Translations under genes and position numbers: made by a program | Shown: positions 16,501 through 23,432 of the stretch, piece by piece | Layout of the letters: every line of letters starts with the position of its first letter | How positions within the stretch are numbered: the stretch's first letter is position 1 | The notes under the pieces: generated by a model | What the model was told of the DNA's origin: nothing | The model's input: the letters and a program-made list of their open reading frames with translations, nothing else | Database searches by the model: none | Origin: Oscillospiraceae bacterium | GTDB lineage: Bacteria; Bacillota; Clostridia; Oscillospirales; CAG-272 | Direction: 5' to 3' | DNA length: 33,452 nt | NCBI GenBank assembly: GCA_015065205.1 | Contig: SVQS01000003.1 | Span: 1 to 33,452, forward strand

Positions 16501-18760
16501 CGTGACTGCTATTGCATCGACTTACTACGAAAAGGGGAAGCAGATCTCCGCCCACGATTCTTACAAGGGGATTCGCAATGCCCGTAAGGTGAAAGAGTTC
16601 CTTGGCAAAGAGGATGAACCGAGTGCAGAGGATATAAAGATCATCGAGTACGTTTCTCATATTTATGAAGCTGTTATTCCCGTCGTTCTTGCTTCCGAGC
16701 TTAGCCGTGGCGATAGCCCCGCGACCTATACCAAGGGAATTCACGGCATCGCGCGCATTTACGGAGCAAAATATCTCTCGGAGATATTGTCCGCTATGGG
16801 TAACGATACCCTTGACAGAACCGCATATTACGGTTGGGGCGAAGCAAGTAACCGCAAAGGCTCGCTTTCCTACCTTCTTTCCGTTTGTATCCCGTCCGAC
16901 GAGGATTCTGTAGATACGCTTCGTGCGGCTCTTTCGGGGAAGAAGATCACCACCAAGCGCTTGATCGAAGCGGCATTGTTCTCTCCCGAGTGGATACCGA
17001 TCATTGGCAAATATCTTGAGATCGATTCCTTTGAATCGGTTTGCTACTACTTTATGGCGCACATGAACGAAAGGTTCGACGACAAGCGCAAGGCGATGAT
17101 CGCAAGATTTACGCCCCTTTCGGAGGACGAATTGAATCTCGGTGCGTTTGACGTGAATTGGTTCCATTCTGCATACGATTCCATCGGAGAAAAGGAGTTT
17201 GACCTGATCTACGATGCCGCCAAGTACATTTCCGATGGTGCAAAGCATTCCCGCGCGAGAAAGTATGCGGATGCGACACTTGGCAAATTTGGTGTGGACG
17301 AGACCGAAAAGACCGTTTCCGACAAACGAAACAAAGACCTTTTGATGGCGTATGCACTCATACCGCTTTCGGGCGAAGACGATATTTGCCGCCGCTATCT
17401 TTATATCCAAAGATTCCGCAAGGAAAGCCGTCAGTTCGGTTCACAACGTGTAGCAAGCGAAGGGAAAGCTGTTGAAATGGCGCTTACCAACCTCGCGATC
17501 AACGCGGGATATTCCGATACGATGCGTCTCACCTTGCGTATGGAGACCAAGGTCATCGACGACAGCCGAGCACTTCTTGAAGAACAGATAATCGAGGGGG
17601 TATCCTTAAAGATAACACTTGATGAAAACGGCAAGGCAAGTCTTGTTTGTGCAAAGGACGGCAAGACGCTCAAGAGCGTTCCCGCAAAGCTGAAAAAGAA
17701 TGAAACCGTTGTGGCTCTTACCGATATGGTCAAAACGCTCACCGAGCAGTACAGACGCACACGGGTGATGCTTGAGAGAGCAATGGAAGACAGCACCATC
17801 TTTACCTTTGGTGAGCTTTCAGCACTGTCGGCGCATCCCGTGGTTTATCCGATGCTCAAAAATCTCGTGCTGATCAGCGGCGATGCCGTTGGCTTCCTTG
17901 CCGACAACGGACTTGTGAATGATAATGGAACGATACAGCCTCTTGACGATAGTGCGAAAATCAAGATCGCCCATCCGTTTGATCTTTACAGCAAGAGCTG
18001 TTGGAGAGATTATCAAAAGTATCTCTTTCAAAACAAGATCGCACAGCCCTTCCGCCAAGTATTCCGCGAGTTGTATGTCAAGACGGCAGAAGAAATGGAT
18101 ATGTTCCATTCTCTCAGATATGCCGGCAATCAGATACAGCCCGCCAAAACAGTCGGTGCGCTTAAGAGCCGCCGTTGGGTAGCGGATATTGAGGACGGTC
18201 TGCAAAAGGTTTATTACAAAGAGAACATTGTGGCGCAGATCTATGCGCTTGCCGATTGGTTCTCGCCTGCGGATATTGAAGCTCCCACGCTTGAATGGGT
18301 GTGCTTTACCAACCGAAAGACAGGTGAAGAGATCAAGATCGCGGATATTCCCGACATCGTATTCTCCGAGGTCATGCGCGACGTTGATCTCGCAGTCAGC
18401 GTAGCGCACGCAGGCGGTGTCGATCCCGAAACAAGCCACTCCACAATCGAGATGCGTGCGGCTATTCTTTCCTTTGTTCTGCCTATGTTCCGCATAGCAA
18501 ACGTCAAGGTAGAAGGTCATCACGCCATCGTGGACGGCAAGCTTGCAGAGTATTCGATCCACCTCGGAAGCGGTGTCGTGCATCAGATTGGTGCTGCAAT
18601 GATCCCCGTCCTGCCCGTCCATTCACAGCATAGAGGAAAGATATTCCTGCCTTTTGTGGATGACGATCCCAAGACAGCCGAGATCATATCCAAGGTTCTT
18701 TTGTTTGCAGAGGATGATAAGATCAAGGATCCTATGATATTGTCAAATATCAGTAAGTGA
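13511..18760 (+). CDS. Giant 1749-aa protein with DUF4132 (MolR-like) C-terminal region
   Basis: A single intact 5250-base frame starts with ATG after GGAGGG. Residues 10-45 are a basic coiled coil (KKKKLAEAYAEKFRKREE). Residues about 510-640 contain HEAT-like helical repeats. Roughly 1340-1620 resemble DUF4132, found in E. coli MolR/YehI: HPFDLYSKSCWRDYQ, then QPFRQVFRELY (near 1500), LRYAGNQIQPAKTVGALKSR (near 1535), and a late IHLGSGVVHQ block. No signal peptide, membrane helix or nuclease, ATPase or protease motif is evident, so it is probably a cytoplasmic scaffold-like protein. E. coli yehI sits near MoxR ATPase and VWA genes; none is here. Role unknown; a conflict or stress system is my guess from size and context. 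Confidence 0.85.
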   Translation: MADNVSEKYEAMMKKKKLAEAYAEKFRKREELLKEKLSKGQYDFFKNQGQFLDQTIYSNLVTAMRNPSTVPSEYVSKKLGWLFDFAIPSREKDVILYFADRLQEYPYSDSYSRRSFRAKGNGAYASKLAYMIRQYGNANMNVVDEPLDKIITGEVSEQAKAYLDGYAWRGCGYTGWQVAYALDHHNSKVEEAVRRILTEENGSGMMTNELIRGVVFSHRSDFHELLGKLLLAARLQEGLRQVICENADYGTKACFLTILKVIAEDNLIRFSSVKRAVGTWLGILTEEARDLDRVSEKSVRLIIDCLEDENARKKHLASEDAMKIYIALWSYGLDDIDDAIQKIVQIANNGSIHQLLVAGYFVANLDLPYLSNQIAKIVLKKHYDKDEVLAVWLPCFMPTRVSALWNAIRNEQPIEYNTWFDSKAEIHEHYQLIKELYSAFSGKTKTFSPCVFPWYEAKIAKSDFAELLCTLTALLGDNEKIDEACGLIKECDSNQRQTYFYALLHNPKTPLQRKTVLEGLVDRETYTRKSAYTIVSQMKLSADEYHSIEEYLRFKGADIRKNVIELLLRQNDSELTACIGRLLENSKEEVRLGGLDMLLQLKKDAKRHKITESFASILSQRAKADDLPSKEKILLDSLVPAKAETKTEAVKLFCAEDKYLPVEFDAEYTELCAKTFAEYFPDSKLPELIRGKKRGMNFFDKIKSALTDPVACKSATVAAMDILSLSKLIDEHKRDPFVNSWGETVLFGNVPPHSPHLEDKDGKFVFAELWDEWKKTNGITNARLVRALVLFKAYRKKTHFSVTCAETIRTVFGAGFERGENLPYPAIIAMILSHLLDCVPKEELSQLASAIAIWFIGCVPDNMVMIHAPTQEKLPMQLEMAHLLAHAQLYQIYKWLKCENNADLKNTFPLAVASAERCVAAFKKIPKEETKIGNSYYYIGDSRIRVLHEPHESMYGSRNPLVGVNAYLFAAYQGIITKAQLFEFLLDADNLRESMETVTAIASTYYEKGKQISAHDSYKGIRNARKVKEFLGKEDEPSAEDIKIIEYVSHIYEAVIPVVLASELSRGDSPATYTKGIHGIARIYGAKYLSEILSAMGNDTLDRTAYYGWGEASNRKGSLSYLLSVCIPSDEDSVDTLRAALSGKKITTKRLIEAALFSPEWIPIIGKYLEIDSFESVCYYFMAHMNERFDDKRKAMIARFTPLSEDELNLGAFDVNWFHSAYDSIGEKEFDLIYDAAKYISDGAKHSRARKYADATLGKFGVDETEKTVSDKRNKDLLMAYALIPLSGEDDICRRYLYIQRFRKESRQFGSQRVASEGKAVEMALTNLAINAGYSDTMRLTLRMETKVIDDSRALLEEQIIEGVSLKITLDENGKASLVCAKDGKTLKSVPAKLKKNETVVALTDMVKTLTEQYRRTRVMLERAMEDSTIFTFGELSALSAHPVVYPMLKNLVLISGDAVGFLADNGLVNDNGTIQPLDDSAKIKIAHPFDLYSKSCWRDYQKYLFQNKIAQPFRQVFRELYVKTAEEMDMFHSLRYAGNQIQPAKTVGALKSRRWVADIEDGLQKVYYKENIVAQIYALADWFSPADIEAPTLEWVCFTNRKTGEEIKIADIPDIVFSEVMRDVDLAVSVAHAGGVDPETSHSTIEMRAAILSFVLPMFRIANVKVEGHHAIVDGKLAEYSIHLGSGVVHQIGAAMIPVLPVHSQHRGKIFLPFVDDDPKTAEIISKVLLFAEDDKIKDPMILSNISK

Positions 18761-18856
18761 TTGAGGCATATTGAGCTTGAACGACTTACATAGGTTAGTT
18801 GATATCAGTAGAATGTCAATTTTTACGAAAGTTAAAATTGTTTGATAAGTCAACAG

Positions 18857-18890
18857 ACCCCCGAGGCAAATTTTGCGCTTCGGGGGTTCT
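18857..18890 (+). terminator. Terminator of the DUF4132 module
   Basis: An 11-bp stem (ACCCCCGAGGC with GCTTCGGGGGT, one G-T pair) is followed by TCTTTGT, about 96 bases after the stop codon of the giant gene. Confidence 0.82.
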
Positions 18891-19007
18891 TTGTAAAAAG
18901 GAAAAGTTTTCAAGATAAAAAGTCTTGTTTCAAAAATAGATGTAAGTTAACATTGAAGGGGCAAGTTTCTAACAAAGACAAAAACATCCGTTTTTATGCT
19001 TTATAAA

Positions 19008-19137
19008 CTTGTTAGCGATTAAATTAAACCTAAAAATAACGCATTTTCAGAAAAACAAATCTTGTTAGCGAATAAATTAGACCTGAAATGCTTAAAATTG
19101 CTCAAAAACACCGCAATCTGTTAGCGATGAAATTAGA
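19008..19137 (-). repeat. Inverted counterpart of the typA 3' repeat array (three units)
   Basis: Three units of CTTGTTAGCGATTAAATTA type lie at 19008-19028, 19061-19081 and 19117-19137, separated by 32 and 35 bases. They are the reverse complement of the units at 12697-12801. The segment between the first two, read on the minus strand (ATTTG..GAAAATGCG), resembles the odd third slot of the upstream array, so homology extends beyond the unit. The two arrays face each other across the 144-aa/DUF4132 module. Confidence 0.88.
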
Positions 19138-19160
19138 CTGTGACAGTAATTGAAAGAGAA

Positions 19161-19262
19161 TGCAGGGGGGGAACTTTTTTCCAAAAAGTTCCCCCCCTGC
19201 ACCTCCTTCAAAAACTTTTGCACAAAAGGGAAGGAGAAGCCGTCGGTTCACAAACAGACGGA
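19161..19262 (-). repeat. Structured intergenic repeat, copy 3 (shortened, inverted)
   Basis: A perfect 19-bp hairpin (19161-19179 with 19183-19201; TGCAGGGGGGGAAC then a T/A core) has a 3-base loop. On the minus strand it is preceded by CCTTTTGTGCAAAAGTTTTTGAAGGAGGTG and, further up, by a CCGTC..GACGG stem, matching the 3' half of copies 1 and 2. The 5' half of the 102-bp body is missing. It sits beyond the hydrolase terminator. Confidence 0.65.
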
Positions 19263-19284
19263 ACGTCAGACAAATTCGGATAGG

Positions 19285-19324
19285 AAAACCGCCCCAAGAA
19301 GCCGCGTGGCTTCTTGGGGCGGTT
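19285..19324 (-). terminator. Terminator of the alpha/beta hydrolase gene
   Basis: A perfect 17-bp stem (19287-19303 with 19308-19324; AACCGCCCCAAGAAGCC arm) closes a 4-base loop and runs into TTTTCC on the minus strand. It starts 8 bases after the stop codon. Confidence 0.92.
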
Positions 19325-19332
19325 GGGCTTTA

Positions 19333-21114
19333 TCAGCCGGTCAATGTGTTCGTTACGGTTAGTATACAAGCCGTAATCGCCATAATGATACCGCCGATGT
19401 AGGGGTTTTTCGTTTTCTTGTAAATGGTGTGGCTGATGAGAACCGACAAGGGAAGAATCACTACGATGGGGAAGAGCCAAATGCCCATAATGCCGGTAAT
19501 GGGGTCCAGCACCATCTTGCCCGTAATAAAGAACTTGGTGTATTGGATCGCGATCATCGTTGCAGGGCCGATGAAGACCCAGAACATTTGTGACAGAACA
19601 GAGGAGCGTTTGGTGTAGGTATAGCAGTTTGTGCATACGCTGGTTGCAATGTAGTAAACAAGCCAAAAGGGCAGGAAGCAAAGAACCTTAACCAGATGTT
19701 TTGCTTCAAACGCTCTGATGGTCGCAAAGCACCAGAGTCTGTAGTCGGTCAAGAAGAAGTAATCTGACAGGAATACCAAGAGGAATGCCGAAGTGACCAC
19801 CGCAAGTGCGAGAACGATGGTACGGAACATCATTCCCTTGCCAAGCTTCGCGCCTCTCTCATAGCGGTCGATGAAGGTGTGTTTTCTGATCTTGCGAATG
19901 GTGCCTATGGTAAACAGACCGCAAAGCAGCGACCACGCACCGATTGCAAAGGAGCCGCCTTGGTTCCAGATAGCAATTAGCATAGAGCCGACAAAGCCGA
20001 TAATAAAGCCAATAAAGTAGAAGGGAATGCTCCATACTGCACCCCAGAAGCTTCTACGGCGAGCCTTCTTTTTAGCAACATCCTCAAGCGCCGGCCAAGG
20101 GGTAACGGGAGCCTCTGCCTTCAGGACGGCAAAGTAGGGCAGGTTCAAGAGGGCAAAGGTAGCGGCGACCACAAACATAAAGAAGCCAACAATGCCCAAA
20201 GCATTGAATGCCGCCTTGAATTGCCAAATCTGATTGGTATGCTCCAAGGAGATGGGAGCACCTAACGCACGGTAAAAGAAATCGGTGCTAAAGCTGACAA
20301 CGTCACCCGAAAAATGCGCCCATGGGTGCGTAATTGCGGGATTGTAGATTGCGCGAATGGCGGTTTCACCATCTATTTTTTGCGCGTAGAACTCACCTGC
20401 GGTGCGCTTTTCAAGCCCCGTGGGGTCAACACCGAAGTGCAGGAAGGATTGCGCGGTAACTTGATCGATGTATTCACGGGGCGGGTTACCGTCCACACGG
20501 TGGAAGAATTCGTCGTATTGACAAGCAACGATGGCGGCATCTCTTGTGCCGAATTGGTTGTAGAAGTTGCCGTCCTCATCATAATACACTGCATCGTTGG
20601 AAACGAGCAGAGCGGCGGCAATGAGACCTTCACTGTCTTGTAATACGGCCTCGCGGCAGGCAAGAGCACCGTTGGAGTGTCCGGTTACGCCGATTTTGGT
20701 CGTATCAACAAAGGGGAGAGAGGCAACGTACTTTACGCCGTCGTAAAGTCCGTTGGCGTTGTTTTCGTCATCCCACCAGGTGTTTGATTCGATTGCTTCC
20801 GAGTCGCCGTGGCCGTACATACTAATGGCGAGCACAACGTATCCGCGGCGGGCATACTCAACGTAGTTGAGGTCCTGCATCTCGCGGTTGTTGTACCAAC
20901 CGTGGCTGACTACGATGGCGGGGGCTTTGTTTTCCGGAGTGGCTGTTTCGGGAACGAGCAAGAGGGCGTCGAGCTCGTGGCCGCTGTTTGTTACAAATGT
21001 CATATCGTGATATTCCACCCGCCCAAAGTCGGATTGGAAGATGCACGCTCCAAGAGAACTGATCAGGCATACGATCAAAGAAATGATAACGAGGGACTTT
21101 GCTTTCAATTTCAT
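19333..21114 (-). CDS. Alpha/beta hydrolase fused to an eight-helix membrane domain
   Basis: This 593-aa protein starts at the ATG at 21114 (MKLKAKSLVI), which has AAAGGAG 9 bases upstream; a start 24 codons earlier lacks one. Residues 7-25 form a signal anchor. Residues about 35-300 are an alpha/beta hydrolase: SHGWYNN (oxyanion region), nucleophile Ser147 in GVTGHSNGALA, and His263 or His267 in THPWAH as the likely catalytic base. From about 303 to the end I count eight hydrophobic helices with no family I recognise. The catalytic domain should face outside the cell, with esterase or peptidase activity on an unknown substrate. It is monocistronic, with its own promoter and terminator. Confidence 0.85.
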   Translation of the reverse strand: MKLKAKSLVIISLIVCLISSLGACIFQSDFGRVEYHDMTFVTNSGHELDALLLVPETATPENKAPAIVVSHGWYNNREMQDLNYVEYARRGYVVLAISMYGHGDSEAIESNTWWDDENNANGLYDGVKYVASLPFVDTTKIGVTGHSNGALACREAVLQDSEGLIAAALLVSNDAVYYDEDGNFYNQFGTRDAAIVACQYDEFFHRVDGNPPREYIDQVTAQSFLHFGVDPTGLEKRTAGEFYAQKIDGETAIRAIYNPAITHPWAHFSGDVVSFSTDFFYRALGAPISLEHTNQIWQFKAAFNALGIVGFFMFVVAATFALLNLPYFAVLKAEAPVTPWPALEDVAKKKARRRSFWGAVWSIPFYFIGFIIGFVGSMLIAIWNQGGSFAIGAWSLLCGLFTIGTIRKIRKHTFIDRYERGAKLGKGMMFRTIVLALAVVTSAFLLVFLSDYFFLTDYRLWCFATIRAFEAKHLVKVLCFLPFWLVYYIATSVCTNCYTYTKRSSVLSQMFWVFIGPATMIAIQYTKFFITGKMVLDPITGIMGIWLFPIVVILPLSVLISHTIYKKTKNPYIGGIIMAITACILTVTNTLTG

Positions 21115-21157
21115 AGGGGGAGCTCCTTTCGGTTTTTTAATTTGGGGTCGCAGTTCT

Positions 21158-21186
21158 ATTATATCATGAAATATATGGGATTGCAA
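21158..21186 (-). promoter_or_regulatory. Promoter of the hydrolase gene
   Basis: On the minus strand, TTGCAA (21186-21181) and TATAAT (21163-21158) are 17 bases apart, about 45 bases before the ATG. Confidence 0.78.
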
Positions 21187-21227
21187 CAGAAAATGGGCAA
21201 TACGCTGTGCAAGTTTGTATTTTTATC

Positions 21228-21256
21228 TTGCAATCTATCAAGATTTCTGTTATAAT
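21228..21256 (+). promoter_or_regulatory. Promoter of the 181-aa membrane protein gene
   Basis: TTGCAA (21228-21233) and TATAAT (21251-21256) are 17 bases apart, about 32 bases before the ATG. It is back to back with the hydrolase promoter, with 41 bases between the two -35 boxes. Confidence 0.8.
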
Positions 21257-21287
21257 GAGAAAAACCGACCGAAAGGAGCGTTTTGAT

Positions 21288-21833
21288 ATGACGGTATTTG
21301 AAAGAGAATTGAAAATCATTCGCAAAGAAATCATCAAACATATTGTTTTGGCGTGTGTTTCTGCTATTCCGGGATTGATACTTGCAGTGTTCGCTTTTGG
21401 AAAAGCATCTCCGTTACCTATGCTCATTATATCGCTCGTTTTCTTCGTGCCTGCTGCCGTATTATTGAGCGGTGCTATGAAACGTAAGAGCATACATAAA
21501 CAATATGCAAGCATTCAAAATACGCAAAAGTTTTACGATGTAAACTTGAAAAATCCAAAGGTGAAATTTCTTCTTGTCTCGCAAGGAAGACAGTCGTTTT
21601 CAAGGTCTTTGTTGGGTGTTGTGCTGATTGGCGAGAACCAAAATCGCTATTATTACATTTTGCCCGAGACTGTTTTGTTAAATTGGGAAAGCCTTGTTTT
21701 GGCACAGAACAAAATAAAAGAAAGATTCAACCGCGAAATTTGCATTCAATGCTACGAGAACACCAACGTGATTCGCTCTGTTGAAAAGGATGTTCATTTC
21801 TTGCGTTTTCATCGTGGTAAGCTGTGTGACTAA
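21288..21833 (+). CDS. Unknown 181-aa membrane protein with two helices
   Basis: The start at 21288 (MTVFERELKI) has GAAAGGAG 9 bases upstream; the frame is open further back but that part contains the promoter. Residues about 20-40 (ACVSAIPGLILAVFAFG) and 45-65 (LIISLVFFVPAAVLLSG) form a helical hairpin. The C-terminal 115 residues are soluble and basic, with alternating beta-like and helical segments (KVKFLLVSQGRQSFSR, NRYYYILPETV). The layout recalls small membrane proteins with a cytoplasmic PH-like domain, but I do not recognise a family. It is divergent from the hydrolase gene and ends in a terminator at 21891. Confidence 0.75.
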   Translation: MTVFERELKIIRKEIIKHIVLACVSAIPGLILAVFAFGKASPLPMLIISLVFFVPAAVLLSGAMKRKSIHKQYASIQNTQKFYDVNLKNPKVKFLLVSQGRQSFSRSLLGVVLIGENQNRYYYILPETVLLNWESLVLAQNKIKERFNREICIQCYENTNVIRSVEKDVHFLRFHRGKLCD

Positions 21834-21890
21834 TGGGGCTATACCTACAAGCTTTTGCACAAAAAGGGATTTGAAGATACAGATAGACAC

Positions 21891-21927
21891 AAAGGGATAG
21901 CGCATTTGCTATTCCTTTGGTTTTTTG
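21891..21927 (+). terminator. Terminator of the 181-aa gene
   Basis: An 11-bp stem with one mismatch (AAAGGGATAGC with GCTATTCCTTT) and a 6-base loop is followed by GGTTTTTTG. Confidence 0.87.
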
Positions 21928-21932
21928 TACGC

Positions 21933-22113
21933 AAACAACTTTCCTAGCGCGTGGGGTCTCGGTGGTGCCCACGCGCTCGCGACAGCAAAGCGCGTCGTAT
22001 GGCGCGCGTCAACTGTCTGTTAGCACACTAACGACTTGTTTTTATAGACCCCTTTGTGCGAGAGTTTTTGGGAGGGGTGTGGGGAGACCTTTTTGCAAAA
22101 AGGTCTCCCCACA
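21933..22113 (+). repeat. Structured intergenic repeat, copy 2
   Basis: The 102-bp body (21933-22034) aligns end to end with copy 1 without gaps. The stem AGCGCGTGGG/CCCACGCGCT replaces the AGCGG/CCGCT of copy 1. A second stem CGCGTC/GGCGCG and a third GTTAG/CTAAC follow. After CCTTTGTGCGAGAGTTTTTGGGAGGGG comes a perfect 17-bp hairpin (22078-22094 with 22097-22113; TGTGGGGAGACC arm) with a GC loop. Between 21848 and 21868 there is also an inverted match to its TTTGTGCRARAG segment. It fills most of the gap 21834-22235. Confidence 0.78.
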
Positions 22114-22170
22114 ATAACGCATCCCACATCGCAAATTTATATATTTCATATATAAAACTTTCAAAAAGGG

Positions 22171-22199
22171 TTGACTTTTATTTTGAAATGCGGTAAAAT
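22171..22199 (+). promoter_or_regulatory. Promoter of the yicC-to-rlmN gene series
   Basis: TTGACT (22171-22176) and TAAAAT (22194-22199) are 17 bases apart, about 36 bases before yicC. It is the only good promoter I see for the long downstream series. Confidence 0.75.
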
Positions 22200-22235
22200 A
22201 ATAATGTATAGGCTTTTTTGGAAAGGAGTTTTGGT

Positions 22236-23123
22236 ATGATCCGCAGTATGACAGGATTCGGCCGCTGCCGTGCGACGGTAGAGGGTTTGGATATTACGGT
22301 TGAGATCAAGTCGGTCAACAGCCGCTTTTTGGATTGTACCGCCAAGATCAGCCGCGCCTACGGATATCTCGAGGAGCGCATCAAGCCCTACCTGATGAGC
22401 CGCGGTGTGACGCGCGGAAAGGTGGACGTTTGGATCTCGGTGGAAGTGATGGATTCGGGCAGTGTGCAGATCACGGCTGACGAAGGGTACTTGCAAGGGT
22501 ATCTTGAGGCTCTTTACACTCTGCGCGACAAATACGGCTTGCGCGATGACATCTCTGTAATGACGGTTGCGCGCAATCACGATATCTTCCAAATCAAAAA
22601 GCCCGAAGAGGACATTGAGCGCGATTGGGAAAGAGTTTTGACGGTTCTTGCAAAGGCTGTCGATACATTCCTTTCTGTTCGCGAGCGCGAGGGTGAGCGA
22701 CTTGCCGAAGATCTGCGAGGCAAAATGCAGAACATCAAGACGGCAACCGCACGCATTGAAGAGCTTTCCGAGGCTGATGTTTCTACTTATCGTGAAAGAC
22801 TTGCCGAGAGAATCCGCGAGGCGCTCAACGATAATCAGATCACGCCCGATGAAAATCGCCTTTTGACCGAGTGTGCCATTCACGCCGACAAGGTTGCTGT
22901 TGACGAAGAAATGGTTCGTTTGCGCACACACTTTGGCGCATTTGAGGAGATCCTTTCCTCGGGTGAGCCTGTCGGTCGAAAGCTCGATTTTTTGATGCAA
23001 GAAATGAACCGCGAGATCAACACCACAGGCTCCAAATGCTCCGATGCACAAATTGCGCATCTGGTGGTGGACGTCAAGTGCGAGCTTGAAAAGATCCGCG
23101 AGCAGATACAGAATCTGGAGTAA
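22236..23123 (+). CDS. yicC: YicC family endoribonuclease
   Basis: This 295-aa protein starts at the ATG at 22236 because the family begins [10 protein letters not shown] and GAAAGGAG lies 8 bases upstream. The N-terminal YicC domain includes [12 protein letters not shown] near residues 25-36. The C-terminal DUF1732 region carries [18 protein letters not shown] and ends with IREQIQNLE. Homologues (E. coli YicC, B. subtilis YloC) are RNA-cleaving enzymes acting on mRNA or sRNA. It leads the operon, followed 20 bases later by remA, as in Bacillus. Confidence 0.95.
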   Translation: MIRSMTGFGRCRATVEGLDITVEIKSVNSRFLDCTAKISRAYGYLEERIKPYLMSRGVTRGKVDVWISVEVMDSGSVQITADEGYLQGYLEALYTLRDKYGLRDDISVMTVARNHDIFQIKKPEEDIERDWERVLTVLAKAVDTFLSVREREGERLAEDLRGKMQNIKTATARIEELSEADVSTYRERLAERIREALNDNQITPDENRLLTECAIHADKVAVDEEMVRLRTHFGAFEEILSSGEPVGRKLDFLMQEMNREINTTGSKCSDAQIAHLVVDVKCELEKIREQIQNLE

Positions 23124-23143
23124 TTCCAAAGGAGTGGCAAAAG

Positions 23144-23419
23144 ATGAGATTTATTAACGTCGGCTTTGGCAATATGGTGGCAGCCGAGCGCATCACCATT
23201 CTCGCAAGCCCCGATTCCGCGCCTATGAAACGCCTTGTGCAGGATGCAAAGGACGATGGCAGAGCCATTGACGTCACCTGCGGTCGTCGCACACGCGCCA
23301 TTATCATTACCGATTCGGAGCACGTCGTTCTGTCGGCTCTGCAACCCGAAACCATTGCCAACCGCTTGGAAAACAACACCGCTGATGAGGATACTCTCGA
23401 TGCGGAAAGCGACAACTAA
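23144..23419 (+). CDS. remA: RemA family extracellular matrix regulator (DUF370)
   Basis: This 91-aa protein belongs to the RemA/YlzA family, which forms DNA-binding rings and activates biofilm matrix operons in Bacillus. Visible family blocks are [12 protein letters not shown], the conserved SAPMKRL helix, DATCGR-like [11 protein letters not shown], and [12 protein letters not shown] with QPETIANR. The last 17 residues are an acidic tail that is probably disordered. AAAGGAG lies 9 bases before ATG. It sits between yicC and gmk, its usual place in Bacillota; what it regulates here is unknown. Confidence 0.95.
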   Translation: MRFINVGFGNMVAAERITILASPDSAPMKRLVQDAKDDGRAIDVTCGRRTRAIIITDSEHVVLSALQPETIANRLENNTADEDTLDAESDN

Positions 23420-23432
23420 AAGGAGACGGACG

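Larger units (their letters stand above)
18761..19332. other. Long intergenic region between the DUF4132 gene and the hydrolase gene
   Basis: This 572-base gap contains, in order, the terminator of the giant gene, an A/T-rich stretch in which I see nothing (about 18893-19007), the inverted AATTTAATCGCTAACAAG repeats, a shortened copy of the hairpin repeat, and the terminator of the leftward hydrolase gene. No open frame with a ribosome binding site is visible. Confidence 0.8.

Noticed and set aside
19008-19137. CRISPR array (21-bp repeats with 32- and 35-base spacers)
   Set aside because: Only three units, the spacers are related to each other and to part of the upstream array, the upstream units are mostly contiguous without spacers, and no cas gene is present.
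19008-19137. Integron attC sites, because of GTTAGCG/CGCTAAC
   Set aside because: The core does not fit GTTRRRY at the sixth base, no paired inner boxes are seen and there is no integrase gene.
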